Shown: positions 32,142 through 41,730, numbered from the stretch's first letter. The stretch: DNA of 64,000 nt from Paenibacillus ihumii (GCF_001403875.1 NZ_LN884299.1:1984117-2048116); one strand, 5' to 3'. Made by a program: numbers and translations. Notes: generated by a model not told the origin, from the sequence alone.

Positions 32142-33643
32142 TCAAAAAAGGAATCGGACGCCAAATCGTCCTGCATTATTTCATCGTAGTATTTGTAACC
32201 TTGTTTATGGTAGAGGTTATTTTCGCATTTGCCTTAAGAACGTATTACTATCAGACCATTGAGAATCATATGTCCAACCACGCCACTAGGACGACGGATT
32301 ATTTCCAGAAATTCGTGAAGCTGTACGCCGAGAGGGATCCGGATTATTTCACAGAGATTCTGCGCACGTTCGAACTGGATAATACGGAGCTAATGATCTT
32401 GAATCGCAAGGGCGAAGTCAGGGCCAGCAGCACGCAGTTTCAGGCGGATCGGCCGATTCAGACGAGCGATGTGCCGCAGGCCGTCGCCGGCGGCGTGGGC
32501 AAATGGGTAGGACGCCAATCGACCGGGGAGTGGGTCATGGCCGTATCGACGCCGCTGCAAGTACGGGGGGAGAACCGCTATATCGTCAGATACGTCACCT
32601 CGCTCGAGGATGTGAACGCCAAGCTCATGAATTTGACGCTGCTCTCCGTCGGCGTCGGCTCGGCCGTCCTTGCCCTGGTCACCTTGTTCAGCATCGGCCT
32701 GGCCAATTCGATCGTGAAGCCGATCAATAACATCAGAGCTGTATCCGCCCAGATGGCCCGGGGGAAATTCGATGCGCGAATCAAAGGGAACTATAAATAC
32801 GAGCTTGGCGAGCTGGCCGCAACCCTGAACTATATGGCGGAGGAGATCGTCCGCAGCAATCAGATCAAGGATGATTTCATCTCCTCGATCTCCCATGAGC
32901 TTCGTACGCCGCTGACGGGAATCAAGGGGTGGAGCGAGACATTGACCTCCGGCGGCTTCGATCCGGAAGAGACGAAAATCGGCATGCAGATTATCTCTAA
33001 GGAGACGGAGCGGCTGATCGGCCTTGTCGAGGAAATGCTGGACTTCTCCAAGCTTCAACAAAATGAAATGAAGCTTGTGATCGGCCGGGTGAACTTGAAG
33101 GAGCTGCTGCAGGAGACGATGCTGAATGTCTGGGCCAAGGCTGAACAGAAGCAGATTCAGTTGAAGCTGGATGACCGGACGGATCGGCCCGTGATTATCA
33201 TTGGCGATGGCAATCGCTTGAAGCAGGTCTTCCTGAACCTGGTGGATAACGCGGTTAAATTCTCGAATGAGAACAGCTGGGTTCATCTCGTCATTTCGCT
33301 GAAGGACAGCAGTACGGCGCTCGTCCAGGTGGTCGATAGCGGAATCGGAATCAGCGAGGAGCATCTTGCCAAAGTCAGCGATCGCTTCTTCCAGGTTAAT
33401 CATAACCGGGGTGGCACGGGGCTGGGCCTGGCCATCAGCAAGCAGCTGGTCGAGCTGCATAAGGGAGAAATGGACATCCATAGCGAGCTGGGTGCGGGAA
33501 CTACGGTATCCGTTACGCTGCCAGTTCTGGAAGTGGTGGGCGAAGCGGATTCCGGCGAGACTGCCGACGAGGATGCGGGGAGCTCCGGCGCTGTGAATGG
33601 GAAGGACACAAGTAGTTCAGATAACCGGGATACGCGAGAATGA
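32138..33643 (+). CDS. Membrane sensor histidine kinase
   Basis: A 501-residue kinase partner of the preceding regulator. A first membrane helix (about 13-35), an extracellular sensor region (about 36-160), a second helix (about 165-190), a HAMP linker (SIVKPINNIRAVSAQMARGKFDARI), the dimerisation/phospho-acceptor helix with His in SISHELRTPLTG, and the ATPase domain with N-box NLVDNAVKFSNE, DSGIGI and GGTGLGLAISKQLVE. The C-terminal tail is acidic and Ser/Asp-rich. Starts at an ATG that overlaps the regulator stop. The sensor domain may contact the lipoprotein encoded upstream. Confidence 0.93.
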   Translation: MIKKGIGRQIVLHYFIVVFVTLFMVEVIFAFALRTYYYQTIENHMSNHATRTTDYFQKFVKLYAERDPDYFTEILRTFELDNTELMILNRKGEVRASSTQFQADRPIQTSDVPQAVAGGVGKWVGRQSTGEWVMAVSTPLQVRGENRYIVRYVTSLEDVNAKLMNLTLLSVGVGSAVLALVTLFSIGLANSIVKPINNIRAVSAQMARGKFDARIKGNYKYELGELAATLNYMAEEIVRSNQIKDDFISSISHELRTPLTGIKGWSETLTSGGFDPEETKIGMQIISKETERLIGLVEEMLDFSKLQQNEMKLVIGRVNLKELLQETMLNVWAKAEQKQIQLKLDDRTDRPVIIIGDGNRLKQVFLNLVDNAVKFSNENSWVHLVISLKDSSTALVQVVDSGIGISEEHLAKVSDRFFQVNHNRGGTGLGLAISKQLVELHKGEMDIHSELGAGTTVSVTLPVLEVVGEADSGETADEDAGSSGAVNGKDTSSSDNRDTRE

Positions 33644-33704
33644 TTAAATGATTGGAAGACAGTGCCATAGCCTGTATGAAATAAATTTAAATATGCGGTA
33701 ATGA

Positions 33705-33735
33705 CAAAGAGCGGATCATGATGATCCGCTCTTTG
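33705..33735. terminator. Bidirectional terminator between the kinase gene and glgC
   Basis: A 31-base palindrome (CAAAGAGCGGATCAT and ATGATCCGCTCTTTG) lies between convergent genes. Confidence 0.8.
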
Positions 33736-33770
33736 CTATATACATAATAATATGGGGATGGACAAAGCTC

Positions 33771-34997
33771 TTAGGATGACAGGCCTTCTGCCCGCAAGCG
33801 GGCGGTATTGTCGTATACTTCCTTAAGTAAGCGGGAAGGCTGGGTACGGACGGCAGGTTTAGCCAGAACGGTCTCATTCGGTCCGATCACGATGATTTCG
33901 TTCGCGGTACCCTTGATGATGGCTCCGTCCTTAATGACGGCACCTTCGCCGATGATCGCCCGTTCGATCAGGACATTGCGGCCGATTTCCACGTTCGGCA
34001 TGACGATGCTGTCCTTGATTTTGGTATACCGGCCAATGATGGCTCCTCCGAATATGACCGAGCGTTCCGCGCATCCCTCCAAGCTGCAGCAATCATGAAT
34101 CATCGATTTCTTAATCTCGGCGCTGCGCGCTTTGACGGAGCCCAGTTTCGTGCGCATTTCACGCGTATACATCGGCCACTGCTCGTTCAGCAAGGACCAT
34201 CCGCCTTCGCTCAGCAGATCCATATGGGCATCCCATAAGCTCTGGACGGTTCCTACGTCACGCCAGTAGCCCTTGAATTCGTAAGCGTGAAGCGGCATGG
34301 AACCGGCCAGCATTTTAGGGATGATGTCCTTGCCGAAGTCATGACTGGAATGAGGGTCGTTTGCATCCTCAATCAAATGGCGCTTCAAGAAATCCCACTT
34401 GAACAGGTAGATTCCCATAGAGGCCAGGTTGCTTGCCGGCTGCTCCGGTTTCTCGGCAAATTCGGTGATCCGATGCTGCTTATCAATGGACATGACGCCG
34501 AAGCGATGGGCTTCGTCCCAGGGAACCGGCATGACGGATATGGTAGCCGTTGCCCCTCGGCTGACGTGGGAATTCAACAGCTCGCGATAATCCATATGGT
34601 AAATATGGTCACCGGACAAGATCAGGACATTGTCAGGCGAGAAACGGTCTACATACTCGATATTTTTATAAATGGCATCGGCGGTACCCACGTACTCCTC
34701 ATTTCCTGTATGGCCTGTGCTGTATGAAGGAAGCAAAGCAATTCCACCGTTCTCCGTTCGGGGCAATCCCCAGGCTTCGCCGTCTCCGATGTGCTGATGG
34801 AGCGATTCTGCTTCGTATTGTGTCAGAACACCGATGGTATCGATTCCTGAATTTACGCAGTTGCTGAGAGGAAAATCGATAATACGGTATTTGCTACCAA
34901 ATGGTACTGCCGGCTTTGCCTGTTTGGACGTTAGAGGGGATAATCTTCGGCCTTCCCCTCCGGCCAACAGCATGGCAATGCAATCCTTTTTGTTCAT
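33771..34997 (-). CDS. glgC: Glucose-1-phosphate adenylyltransferase
   Basis: Makes ADP-glucose, the donor for glycogen synthesis. The 408-residue protein has the pyrophosphorylase start AMLLAGGEGRRLSPLTSKQAKPAVPFG, the IIDFPLSNCVNSGI segment, LSGDHIYHMDY, and EFAEKP with the sugar-phosphate Lys. A left-handed beta-helix lies at the C-terminal end (repeated I-x-x-G-x-x-I such as ERAIIGEGAVIKDGAIIKG). It is transcribed away from glgB-glgA. No glgD or glycogen phosphorylase gene is adjacent, unlike the Bacillus subtilis glgBCDAP operon. ATG after GGGAGGG. Confidence 0.93.
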   Translation of the reverse strand: MNKKDCIAMLLAGGEGRRLSPLTSKQAKPAVPFGSKYRIIDFPLSNCVNSGIDTIGVLTQYEAESLHQHIGDGEAWGLPRTENGGIALLPSYSTGHTGNEEYVGTADAIYKNIEYVDRFSPDNVLILSGDHIYHMDYRELLNSHVSRGATATISVMPVPWDEAHRFGVMSIDKQHRITEFAEKPEQPASNLASMGIYLFKWDFLKRHLIEDANDPHSSHDFGKDIIPKMLAGSMPLHAYEFKGYWRDVGTVQSLWDAHMDLLSEGGWSLLNEQWPMYTREMRTKLGSVKARSAEIKKSMIHDCCSLEGCAERSVIFGGAIIGRYTKIKDSIVMPNVEIGRNVLIERAIIGEGAVIKDGAIIKGTANEIIVIGPNETVLAKPAVRTQPSRLLKEVYDNTARLRAEGLSS

Positions 34998-35041
34998 GTC
35001 GTTTTCCCTCCCTGTGGATTTTCAAGTAGTAGTACTTACAT

Positions 35042-35116
35042 AAACGAGATATGCAGACCTTGAAACGAGAAGAAGAAAAAATGGATGAAAGTATACAATT
35101 TATTTTTCAAACGAGA
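35042..35116. promoter_or_regulatory. Three copies of AAACGAGA between divergent glgC and glgB
   Basis: AAACGAGA occurs at 35042-35049, 35063-35070 and 35109-35116, all in the same orientation, inside the 191-base region that must hold both promoters. The first two are 21 bases apart, two helical turns. Confidence 0.4.
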
Positions 35117-35188
35117 AAATCGCTATTCAGTGATGAAATTTATGGGTAATTTAGTTGGTGGAACTTATAAGAAAAAGCAGGTGATCCC

Positions 35189-37132
35189 TTGTCATTGGCA
35201 GAGCAATCGTCCAAGCAAGTTATTTCCGAAAGCGATATTTACTTGTTTCATGAAGGCACGCTGTATCGCAGCTATTTCACGTTCGGTGCTCATCTGACGG
35301 TAGAGGATGGCCGTACGGGGGTCAGATTTACCGTGTGGGCACCGCATGCATCCCGGGTTGGCGTAGCTTCGGACTGGAACGAGTGGAGTGGGCAGAACGA
35401 TTTACTATATAAGATACCCGATTCGGGAATTTGGACTCGCTTTTTCCCTGGAGTGGGGGAAGGAACTTTTTACAAGTACGAAATTACGGGGCCAAGCGGC
35501 GAAACCTTCCTTAAGGCTGATCCGTTCGCCTTCCATGCGGAGGTGCGCCCAGCCACGGCATCCATCGTCAAATCGGTATCCGGATATAAGTGGAATGACG
35601 GAAACTGGAGAAGGAAGAACAGAGTACCTTATCGCAGGCCTTTGAACATTTACGAAATACATTTTGGCACCTGGAAGCAGAAAACGGATGGCAGCTTTTA
35701 TACGTACCGGGAAATGGCTGACGAATTAATCCCTTATGTCGTAAGTATGGGCTATACCCATATTGAAATCATGCCGCTGGCCGAGCATCCCTATGATTTA
35801 TCATGGGGTTATCAGGCTACGGGGTATTATGCGCCTACGAGCAGGTATGGCGAGCCTGCGGATTTGATGTACTTCGTCGACCGCTGCCATCAAGCGGGAA
35901 TCGGCGTGCTGCTCGATTGGGTGCCCGGGCATTTCACAAAAGATGCTCACGGGCTGCGAATGTTCGATGGAACACCGCTGTTCGAATACGGCGATCCCAT
36001 GCTGGCGGAGAAGCCGGGCTGGGGAACGCTAAGCTTTGATTTCTCCAAGCCGGAGGTCCGCTCGTTCCTGATCTCGAATGCCCTGTACTGGATGGATGTG
36101 TACCACTTTGACGGACTTCGCGTCGACGCGGTAACCAGCATGATTCGCCTGGATTTTGAGAAGCATGCCGGACAGTACCGGCTCAACGAGCATGGAGGCA
36201 TCGAGAATCTCGAAGCGGTCTCCTTCCTCCGTCAGCTCAATCGGACCGTATTTCAATACTATCCTCACGCTCTGATGATGGCCGAGGAATCCAGCGCATG
36301 GCCGCTCGTAACCGCGCCGATCGAGGACGGCGGACTTGGCTTCAACTATAAATGGAATATGGGCTGGATGAACGATACGCTCGCCTATGTCGAGAAGTCC
36401 TTTCAAGAGCGGAGGAATCACCACCATTTGCTGACTTTTCCGATCTGCTACGCCTATTCGGAGAATTTCATTTTGCCGTTATCGCATGATGAAGTCGTCC
36501 ATGGCAAAAAGTCCTTGCTGGACAAAAATCCGGGCAATTATGAAGAGAAGTTTGCAGGACTGCGGCTGCTGCTGGGTTATCAGCTTACTTCGCCAGGGAA
36601 GAAGCTGCAGTTCATGGGCGGGGAGTTCGGTCAATTTATCGAATGGAAGGATCAGGATCAGCTCGACTGGTTCCTTCTGGAGTATGAGTCGCACCGGAGA
36701 ATGCTGGAATATACGGCAGCTTTGAATAGACTATACCTGCAGGAGCGCGCGCTCTGGGAGCTCGATCACAGCTTCGATGGCTATCAGTGGATTAATCCGC
36801 ATGATGCAGCCCAAAGCGTGATTTGTTTTTTGCGCAAAGGCAAAAAGGCTGGCGATACGCTGCTTGTCATCATCAATTTTCAAGCCGTTTCACGAACGGA
36901 TTATCGTGTAGGGGTGCCAAAATCCGGGGAATACAAGCTTGTATTCAACAGTGACGATCTCGCTTATGGCGGCACGGGAACGATGAAGGAACAGACGCTG
37001 GCTTCCGTCAAAGTGCCTTGGCATGAGCAGCCTCATAGTCTGGTGATGAGTATGGCCCCGCTAAGTATGACGATTTGGAAGAAGACGGTGAAGCGGCAAG
37101 CTGCTTCAACGAAGAGGAGGACGAAGAAATGA
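35189..37132 (+). CDS. glgB: 1,4-alpha-glucan branching enzyme
   Basis: Introduces alpha-1,6 branches into glycogen. The 647-residue GH13 protein has an N-terminal CBM48-like domain (YFTFGAHL through VRFTVWAPHASRVGVASDWNEW), the catalytic barrel with DGLRVDAVTSM (nucleophile Asp), MMAEESSAW (acid/base Glu) and LPLSHDEVVHGKKS, and a C-terminal beta-sandwich ending in a basic tail. TTG start after AGGTGA. It overlaps glgA by 4 bases. Confidence 0.95.
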   Translation: MSLAEQSSKQVISESDIYLFHEGTLYRSYFTFGAHLTVEDGRTGVRFTVWAPHASRVGVASDWNEWSGQNDLLYKIPDSGIWTRFFPGVGEGTFYKYEITGPSGETFLKADPFAFHAEVRPATASIVKSVSGYKWNDGNWRRKNRVPYRRPLNIYEIHFGTWKQKTDGSFYTYREMADELIPYVVSMGYTHIEIMPLAEHPYDLSWGYQATGYYAPTSRYGEPADLMYFVDRCHQAGIGVLLDWVPGHFTKDAHGLRMFDGTPLFEYGDPMLAEKPGWGTLSFDFSKPEVRSFLISNALYWMDVYHFDGLRVDAVTSMIRLDFEKHAGQYRLNEHGGIENLEAVSFLRQLNRTVFQYYPHALMMAEESSAWPLVTAPIEDGGLGFNYKWNMGWMNDTLAYVEKSFQERRNHHHLLTFPICYAYSENFILPLSHDEVVHGKKSLLDKNPGNYEEKFAGLRLLLGYQLTSPGKKLQFMGGEFGQFIEWKDQDQLDWFLLEYESHRRMLEYTAALNRLYLQERALWELDHSFDGYQWINPHDAAQSVICFLRKGKKAGDTLLVIINFQAVSRTDYRVGVPKSGEYKLVFNSDDLAYGGTGTMKEQTLASVKVPWHEQPHSLVMSMAPLSMTIWKKTVKRQAASTKRRTKK

Positions 37133-38565
37133 AAATACTGTTCGCTGCGGCGGAAGTAGCGCCGTTCATCAAAACGGGCGGATTGGCTGACGTCATTGGG
37201 GCGCTGCCTCAAGCGCTGCGCCAGGCGGGCCATGATGTCCGGATCGTACTGCCGAAATATCGGGATATGTCCGCTCGCTACAGTGACCTCCTTGAACACT
37301 TGGGGGCGGTAGAAGTTCCCGTCGGCTGGCGCCGGCAGTATGGCGGTATCGAGCATCTGGTCTGGGAGGATATTCCGGTTTATTTTATCGATAACGAGTA
37401 TTACTTCGGCCGGGACGGAGTATACGGACATTGGGACGATGGGGAAAGGTTCGCATTCCTCAACCGGGCCGTGCTGGAAATTTTGCCGACGATCGAATTT
37501 TGGCCGGACATCCTTCACTGTCATGACTGGCATACCGCCATGGTTCCGCTGCTGCTTAAGGAGCACTTCCGCCATGACCCTAATTACGCTGGCATTCGTA
37601 CCGTATTCACCATACACAACTTGCTGTATCAGGGACTGTTTCCTTACGAGGTGCTTGGTGACCTGCTGAGTTTGCCGCACAGTTATTATACGCCGGAGGG
37701 CGTCGAATATAACGGTGCTGTAAGTTTTATGAAAGCAGGCTTGGTGTTTTCAGATCATGTTACAACCGTCAGTCCGACCTATGCCGAAGAGATCAAAACA
37801 GCATATTACGGTTACGGGATGGACGGGCTACTTCGCTCTCTAGGCGACCGTTTGTCGGGAATTGTCAACGGGGTGGATACAAAGCTTTACAATCCAGCAA
37901 CGGATCACGTTCTTGCGGCCCGCTACAAGACTAGCGCCAAGAAGAAGCAGGAGAATAAAGCCGCTCTGCAGGAGGAGCTGGGATTGCCGGGATCGGCCCG
38001 AATTCCGCTCGTAGCGATGGTCACACGGCTGGTCAAGCCGAAGGGACTGGATCTGGTCATACGGATTCTCGACGAATGGCTGCTTGGCGAGGACGTTCAA
38101 TTCGTCATTCTCGGCACCGGGGATAAGGCTTATGAGAATTGGTTCCGGGAAGCGGCGCATCGTCATCCCGAGAAGCTGTCGGCACAAATCACGTTCAGCG
38201 ACGAGCTATCAAGAAAAATCTATGCAGGAAGCGACCTGTTTCTGATGCCGTCAAAATTCGAGCCCTGCGGGATCAGCCAGCTGCTTGCGCTGCGTTATGG
38301 CAGCATCCCTGTTGTCCGCGAGACCGGCGGGCTGAATGACACGGTAAAAGCTTATAACGAGGCGACCGGCGAGGGAAATGGCTTCACATTCAAGAACTTC
38401 AATGCTCACGACTTGCTGTATACGCTGCGGAGAGGGATCATGTTCTATCATCAGCCCGAGCACTGGAAGCAGCTGCTGCGGAATGCCTTTGCCGGTGATT
38501 ACAGCTGGGGAACATCAGCGAAGCAATATCTCGGCATTTACGAACGATTAGTTGTCAGCGAATAA
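37129..38565 (+). CDS. glgA: Glycogen synthase (ADP-glucose)
   Basis: Transfers glucose from ADP-glucose to glycogen. The 478-residue GT5 enzyme begins MKILFAAAEVAPFIKTGGLADVIGALP with the KTGGL donor-binding motif, then HCHDWHTAMVPLLLK, the TIHNLLYQG region, VNGVDTKLYNP, and the C-terminal PSKFEPCGISQLLALRYGSIPVVRETGGL. A frame open to 37075 exists inside glgB, but ATG 37129 follows AGGAGG and overlaps the glgB stop, so it is the start. Confidence 0.96.
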   Translation: MKILFAAAEVAPFIKTGGLADVIGALPQALRQAGHDVRIVLPKYRDMSARYSDLLEHLGAVEVPVGWRRQYGGIEHLVWEDIPVYFIDNEYYFGRDGVYGHWDDGERFAFLNRAVLEILPTIEFWPDILHCHDWHTAMVPLLLKEHFRHDPNYAGIRTVFTIHNLLYQGLFPYEVLGDLLSLPHSYYTPEGVEYNGAVSFMKAGLVFSDHVTTVSPTYAEEIKTAYYGYGMDGLLRSLGDRLSGIVNGVDTKLYNPATDHVLAARYKTSAKKKQENKAALQEELGLPGSARIPLVAMVTRLVKPKGLDLVIRILDEWLLGEDVQFVILGTGDKAYENWFREAAHRHPEKLSAQITFSDELSRKIYAGSDLFLMPSKFEPCGISQLLALRYGSIPVVRETGGLNDTVKAYNEATGEGNGFTFKNFNAHDLLYTLRRGIMFYHQPEHWKQLLRNAFAGDYSWGTSAKQYLGIYERLVVSE

Positions 38566-38585
38566 ATACGGTTATATACGACGGC

Positions 38586-38626
38586 GAATACCCCAATGCT
38601 TCGATTAAAGAAGCATTGGGGTATTC
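38586..38626. terminator. Hairpin between convergent glgA and the GH13 amylase gene
   Basis: GAATACCCCAATGCTT (38586-38601) and AAGCATTGGGGTATTC (38611-38626) form a perfect 16-bp stem with a 9-base loop. There is no strong T-run on either side. Confidence 0.7.
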
Positions 38627-38662
38627 ACGTTGAGCAGTCAGCTTAAGCGCACATCCTGCCAA

Positions 38663-40408
38663 TTATTTCAGCTTGCGGTACAAAATTCGATAACCGAAGG
38701 GATCCAGGCTAATATTCATAATCCCTTTATCAGGCATGACGCGTTCATGGGTCAGTGCGTCGAGCCAGTCGTTCGTAACGATAGGGTGGGACAGCGTACG
38801 TTTCTTCTCGGTATTGTTCATCCAAATCGTAAAATGGGCGTTGTCGTCGATTCGCTCATAGATGATGCATGGATCATTAGTGTCTGCGTGCAGAAAGCGG
38901 AATCGGCCTTCGCGAAGAGCCGGATGCTTCTTGCGCAGCGCAATCATCAGCTTGTAGAAGTCGTACAGCTCGCGGTCCTGCTTGTCCGGATCCCAGATCA
39001 TGCATTTGCGGCAGTCGGGATCGCCTTCCCCAGTCAGGCCAACCTCATCACCGTAGAAAATGCAGGGGGTGCCGATGTAAGTGAACAAGAAGACTACGCA
39101 GAGCTTCAGCTTGCGCTTGTCATGGCCAACGCTGGTCAGCAGCCTCGGCGTATCATGGCTGCACAGCATATTGAAGATGACTTCATTGGTTTGCTGCGGG
39201 TAGCGCATAATAAGTGAACCCATTTCATTGGAGAAGCTGTACCCGTCCATGGCCCCGTTAAAGAAGGCGAGCACCTTGTCGGCAAAAGGATAGTTCATGA
39301 CCGTATCAAATTGATCCCCAAGCAGCCAATTGAGGGAGTCGCTCCATACTTCGCCGATAATATAGGCCTCGGGATTGGCCTTTTTGACAATTTGCCGGAA
39401 GTCGCGCCAGAAATGGTGGTCGATCTCATTGGCGACGTCCAGGCGCCAGCCGTCGAGATGGATCTCTTTAATCCAATATTCGGCTACGCCCAGCAAATAT
39501 TCCTTCACTTCAGGATTCGCGGTGTTGAATTTCGGCATGTTGCCGAAGAAACCGAATGTATCGTAGGTTGGAATGCCGTTTTTGATGGACACCGGAAATT
39601 CGTTAATGTGAAACCAATCGATATATTTTGAATGCTGTCCATGCTTCAGCACATCCTGAAACGGAGGAAATTGCTCGCTGCAATGATTGAATACGGCATC
39701 GAGCACCACTCGAATCCCTTTTTCATGACAGGCCGCAACCAGCTTTTTCAATAGCGCATTATCCCCGAAATGAGGGTCGACGTTCTTATAATCGATCGTA
39801 TCGTACTTATGGTTGGATGGGGACGTGAAGAGCGGCGTGAAATAAATAGCGTTAATGCCGAGGTCTGTCAAATCATCGAGATGATCGAGTACTCCCTGCA
39901 AATCCCCTCCAAAAAAGTTGTCGGTTCGCGGTTTGCCTCCCCACGGCTCCGTATGTTCCGGATCATTCAAAGGGTCGCCGTTCGCAAAACGCTCGGGCAT
40001 GATCTGATAAAATACGGCCTCCTTGGCCCACTCCGGCACCTTGAAAACATCGATTTCGTGAATATAAGGAAATTCGTACAATTCGCCCGGCGGCGTCGGG
40101 GGCTGATGACCGATTCCGCTATCCTGCATATACACGGTCTCGCTGCCGGCCACCAGCTTGAAGGCATATGAGAGCCGTTTGAATTTAGGCTTCACCGCGA
40201 CCTCCCAATAATCGAACATCGAGTCATGGGCCGCTTTTTCCATAGCTAATTCCTGGTAGGTCGTTTGCCAGTCATATTTATCCCCGGTCATGGCGAATAC
40301 CTTCTCTACGTCATCCCGTTTTGTGCGCACACGCAGATGAATCGTCGTGGGATTATAAGCGTAAGCCCATTTATCGCGAGGCACATGGTACAAAGCTTCA
40401 AGCAGCAT
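38663..40408 (-). CDS. GH13 neopullulanase/cyclomaltodextrinase-type amylase
   Basis: A 581-residue intracellular alpha-glucan hydrolase with no signal peptide. The N-terminal starch-binding-like domain (about residues 1-120) is typical of cyclomaltodextrinase, maltogenic amylase and neopullulanase (GH13_20). Then FYQIMPERFANGDPLND, the barrel motifs VVLDAVFNH, GWRLDVANE (nucleophile Asp), YIIGEVWSDS (acid/base Glu) and NMLCSHDTPRLL (transition-state Asp). It likely breaks down maltodextrins, possibly those released from glycogen. ATG after AAGGAGGTGACC. Convergent with glgA. Confidence 0.9.
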   Translation of the reverse strand: MLLEALYHVPRDKWAYAYNPTTIHLRVRTKRDDVEKVFAMTGDKYDWQTTYQELAMEKAAHDSMFDYWEVAVKPKFKRLSYAFKLVAGSETVYMQDSGIGHQPPTPPGELYEFPYIHEIDVFKVPEWAKEAVFYQIMPERFANGDPLNDPEHTEPWGGKPRTDNFFGGDLQGVLDHLDDLTDLGINAIYFTPLFTSPSNHKYDTIDYKNVDPHFGDNALLKKLVAACHEKGIRVVLDAVFNHCSEQFPPFQDVLKHGQHSKYIDWFHINEFPVSIKNGIPTYDTFGFFGNMPKFNTANPEVKEYLLGVAEYWIKEIHLDGWRLDVANEIDHHFWRDFRQIVKKANPEAYIIGEVWSDSLNWLLGDQFDTVMNYPFADKVLAFFNGAMDGYSFSNEMGSLIMRYPQQTNEVIFNMLCSHDTPRLLTSVGHDKRKLKLCVVFLFTYIGTPCIFYGDEVGLTGEGDPDCRKCMIWDPDKQDRELYDFYKLMIALRKKHPALREGRFRFLHADTNDPCIIYERIDDNAHFTIWMNNTEKKRTLSHPIVTNDWLDALTHERVMPDKGIMNISLDPFGYRILYRKLK

Positions 40409-40882
40409 GCGGTCACCTCCTTAACTTCATGGTACAGCTAATTAATAACCAATTGTCCCTGAGTATGAACCATTATTCCCTGAATAAGGGGAGCTCATGA
40501 ATGGCTAGGTATTCAGCGCTTATGTCTGATCAAACAGAAGGCGGAGCTCTGAAAAACGTCAATGAACTTTGTCACAAATCCGATGTATAAAATGGTTGAT
40601 TTAGGTAATGCGCTGCCGTGATAAAGCGATAGGAGTTCCAAGCCATAATTAAGACTGGGCGGGTAAAAATGGATATAGAATCCAATTTATACGGGATTGA
40701 TTTAAACCGCTAAAGCATTGGAGGAAGCGCGGCAATTGACCAGGGGTATAATCGGGAATGGACGAAGGAAGGAAAAATGTCGAAAATTTCTTTTGCATAT
40801 ATATGCATAATGATCTATAATTAGCCCAGTGAAATCATGAGACGATGATTTATTTTCAGAACAAGCAAGGAGAGAGAGACAA
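40409..40882. other. 474-base divergent intergenic region (amylase gene / amino-acid ABC operon)
   Basis: Holds the amino-acid operon promoter near its right end and, near the amylase start, two TCAGGGA repeats on the minus strand (about 40455-40485). I see no reading frame with a ribosome site and no RNA gene. Confidence 0.6.
40793..40821 (+). promoter_or_regulatory. Promoter of the amino-acid ABC operon with overlapping palindrome
   Basis: TTGCAT (40793-40798) and a perfect TATAAT (40816-40821) are 17 bases apart. The 14-base perfect palindrome TGCATATATATGCA (40794-40807) overlaps the -35 and the spacer. A second inverted repeat, AAATCAT-N6-ATGATTT, lies in the early transcribed region (40832-40851). 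Confidence 0.6.
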
Positions 40883-41692
40883 ATGAAAAAATGGGGTACA
40901 TTATTAATGGCTGTGCTGCTGCTTACTACGGTGCTGGCGGCCTGTGGACAGGACAAGGAAACGAAAGACAACAGCTCGCAAGGAGCTGGCGCGGGAGAGA
41001 CGAAGAAGCTCATTCTCGGATTGAGCGCCGACTTCCCGCCTTATGAATTCCATATCAAGAATGATAAAGGGGAAGACGAAATCGTTGGTTTTGATGTGGA
41101 AATCGCCAAAGAGATTGCAAAGGATATGGGCGCGGAGCTGGAAATCAAGGACATGGTTTTCTCCTCCCTGCTGAACGAGCTTGGCAGCGGCCGGGTGGAC
41201 ATCGTTATCTCCGGACTGAGTCCTACACCTGACCGGGCTAAGGAAATCGAGATGTCGCAAATCTATTACAACGCCAAGCAGGCCGTCGTGGCCCGAGAAG
41301 CGGATAAGGACAAATATTCGACGCTTGAATCGCTGGAGGGCCTGAAAATCGGCGTCCAGAAGAGTTCGATTCAGGAGGACATCGCCAAAGAAATTCCCGG
41401 CGCAAAGCTGACCTCCCTGGCTAAAATTTCCGACATCATCATGCAGCTGAATTCGGGGCGTGTGGACGTCGCAATTATCGAGGGTCCGGTGGCTGAATCG
41501 TTCGTGAAGAACGTCGAGGGAATCGTAATTACGGATGCAGTGCCGGAAACAGAGGACGAGGGCTACGTAGTCGGGATCAAGAAAGGGAACAAAGAGCTGC
41601 TTGATCAAGTCAACGCTACCTTGGATCGCCTGAAGAAGGATGGCAGCATTGATAAGTTCGTACAAGAAGCCAGCGATCTGTCCATTCGTTAA
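40883..41692 (+). CDS. Amino-acid ABC transporter substrate-binding lipoprotein
   Basis: A 269-residue family-3 binding lipoprotein. The signal peptide ends in LAAC (Cys21). The binding fold shows LILGLSADFPPYEF, IVGFDVEIAKEIAKDMG, GRVDIVISGLSPTPDR and LKIGVQKSSIQEDIA. The ligand is a polar amino acid; arginine, lysine, glutamine and cystine binders look alike at this level. First gene of a three-gene importer operon. ATG after GGAGAGAGA. Confidence 0.92.
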   Translation: MKKWGTLLMAVLLLTTVLAACGQDKETKDNSSQGAGAGETKKLILGLSADFPPYEFHIKNDKGEDEIVGFDVEIAKEIAKDMGAELEIKDMVFSSLLNELGSGRVDIVISGLSPTPDRAKEIEMSQIYYNAKQAVVAREADKDKYSTLESLEGLKIGVQKSSIQEDIAKEIPGAKLTSLAKISDIIMQLNSGRVDVAIIEGPVAESFVKNVEGIVITDAVPETEDEGYVVGIKKGNKELLDQVNATLDRLKKDGSIDKFVQEASDLSIR

Positions 41693-41730
41693 TCGGCGCT
41701 GGTCACTATGACGATACAGCTTGATGGCAG

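Noticed and set aside
32390..33481. 363-codon open frame on the minus strand
   Set aside because: Lies wholly antisense to the well-supported histidine kinase; its composition reflects codon bias of the true gene and no domain is seen.
33771..38565. Complete glycogen operon including glgD and glgP
   Set aside because: Only glgC, glgB and glgA are present; the neighbouring minus-strand gene is a GH13 hydrolase, not a phosphorylase.
38630..39217. 195-codon open frame on the plus strand
   Set aside because: Antisense to the GH13 amylase, which has all catalytic motifs.
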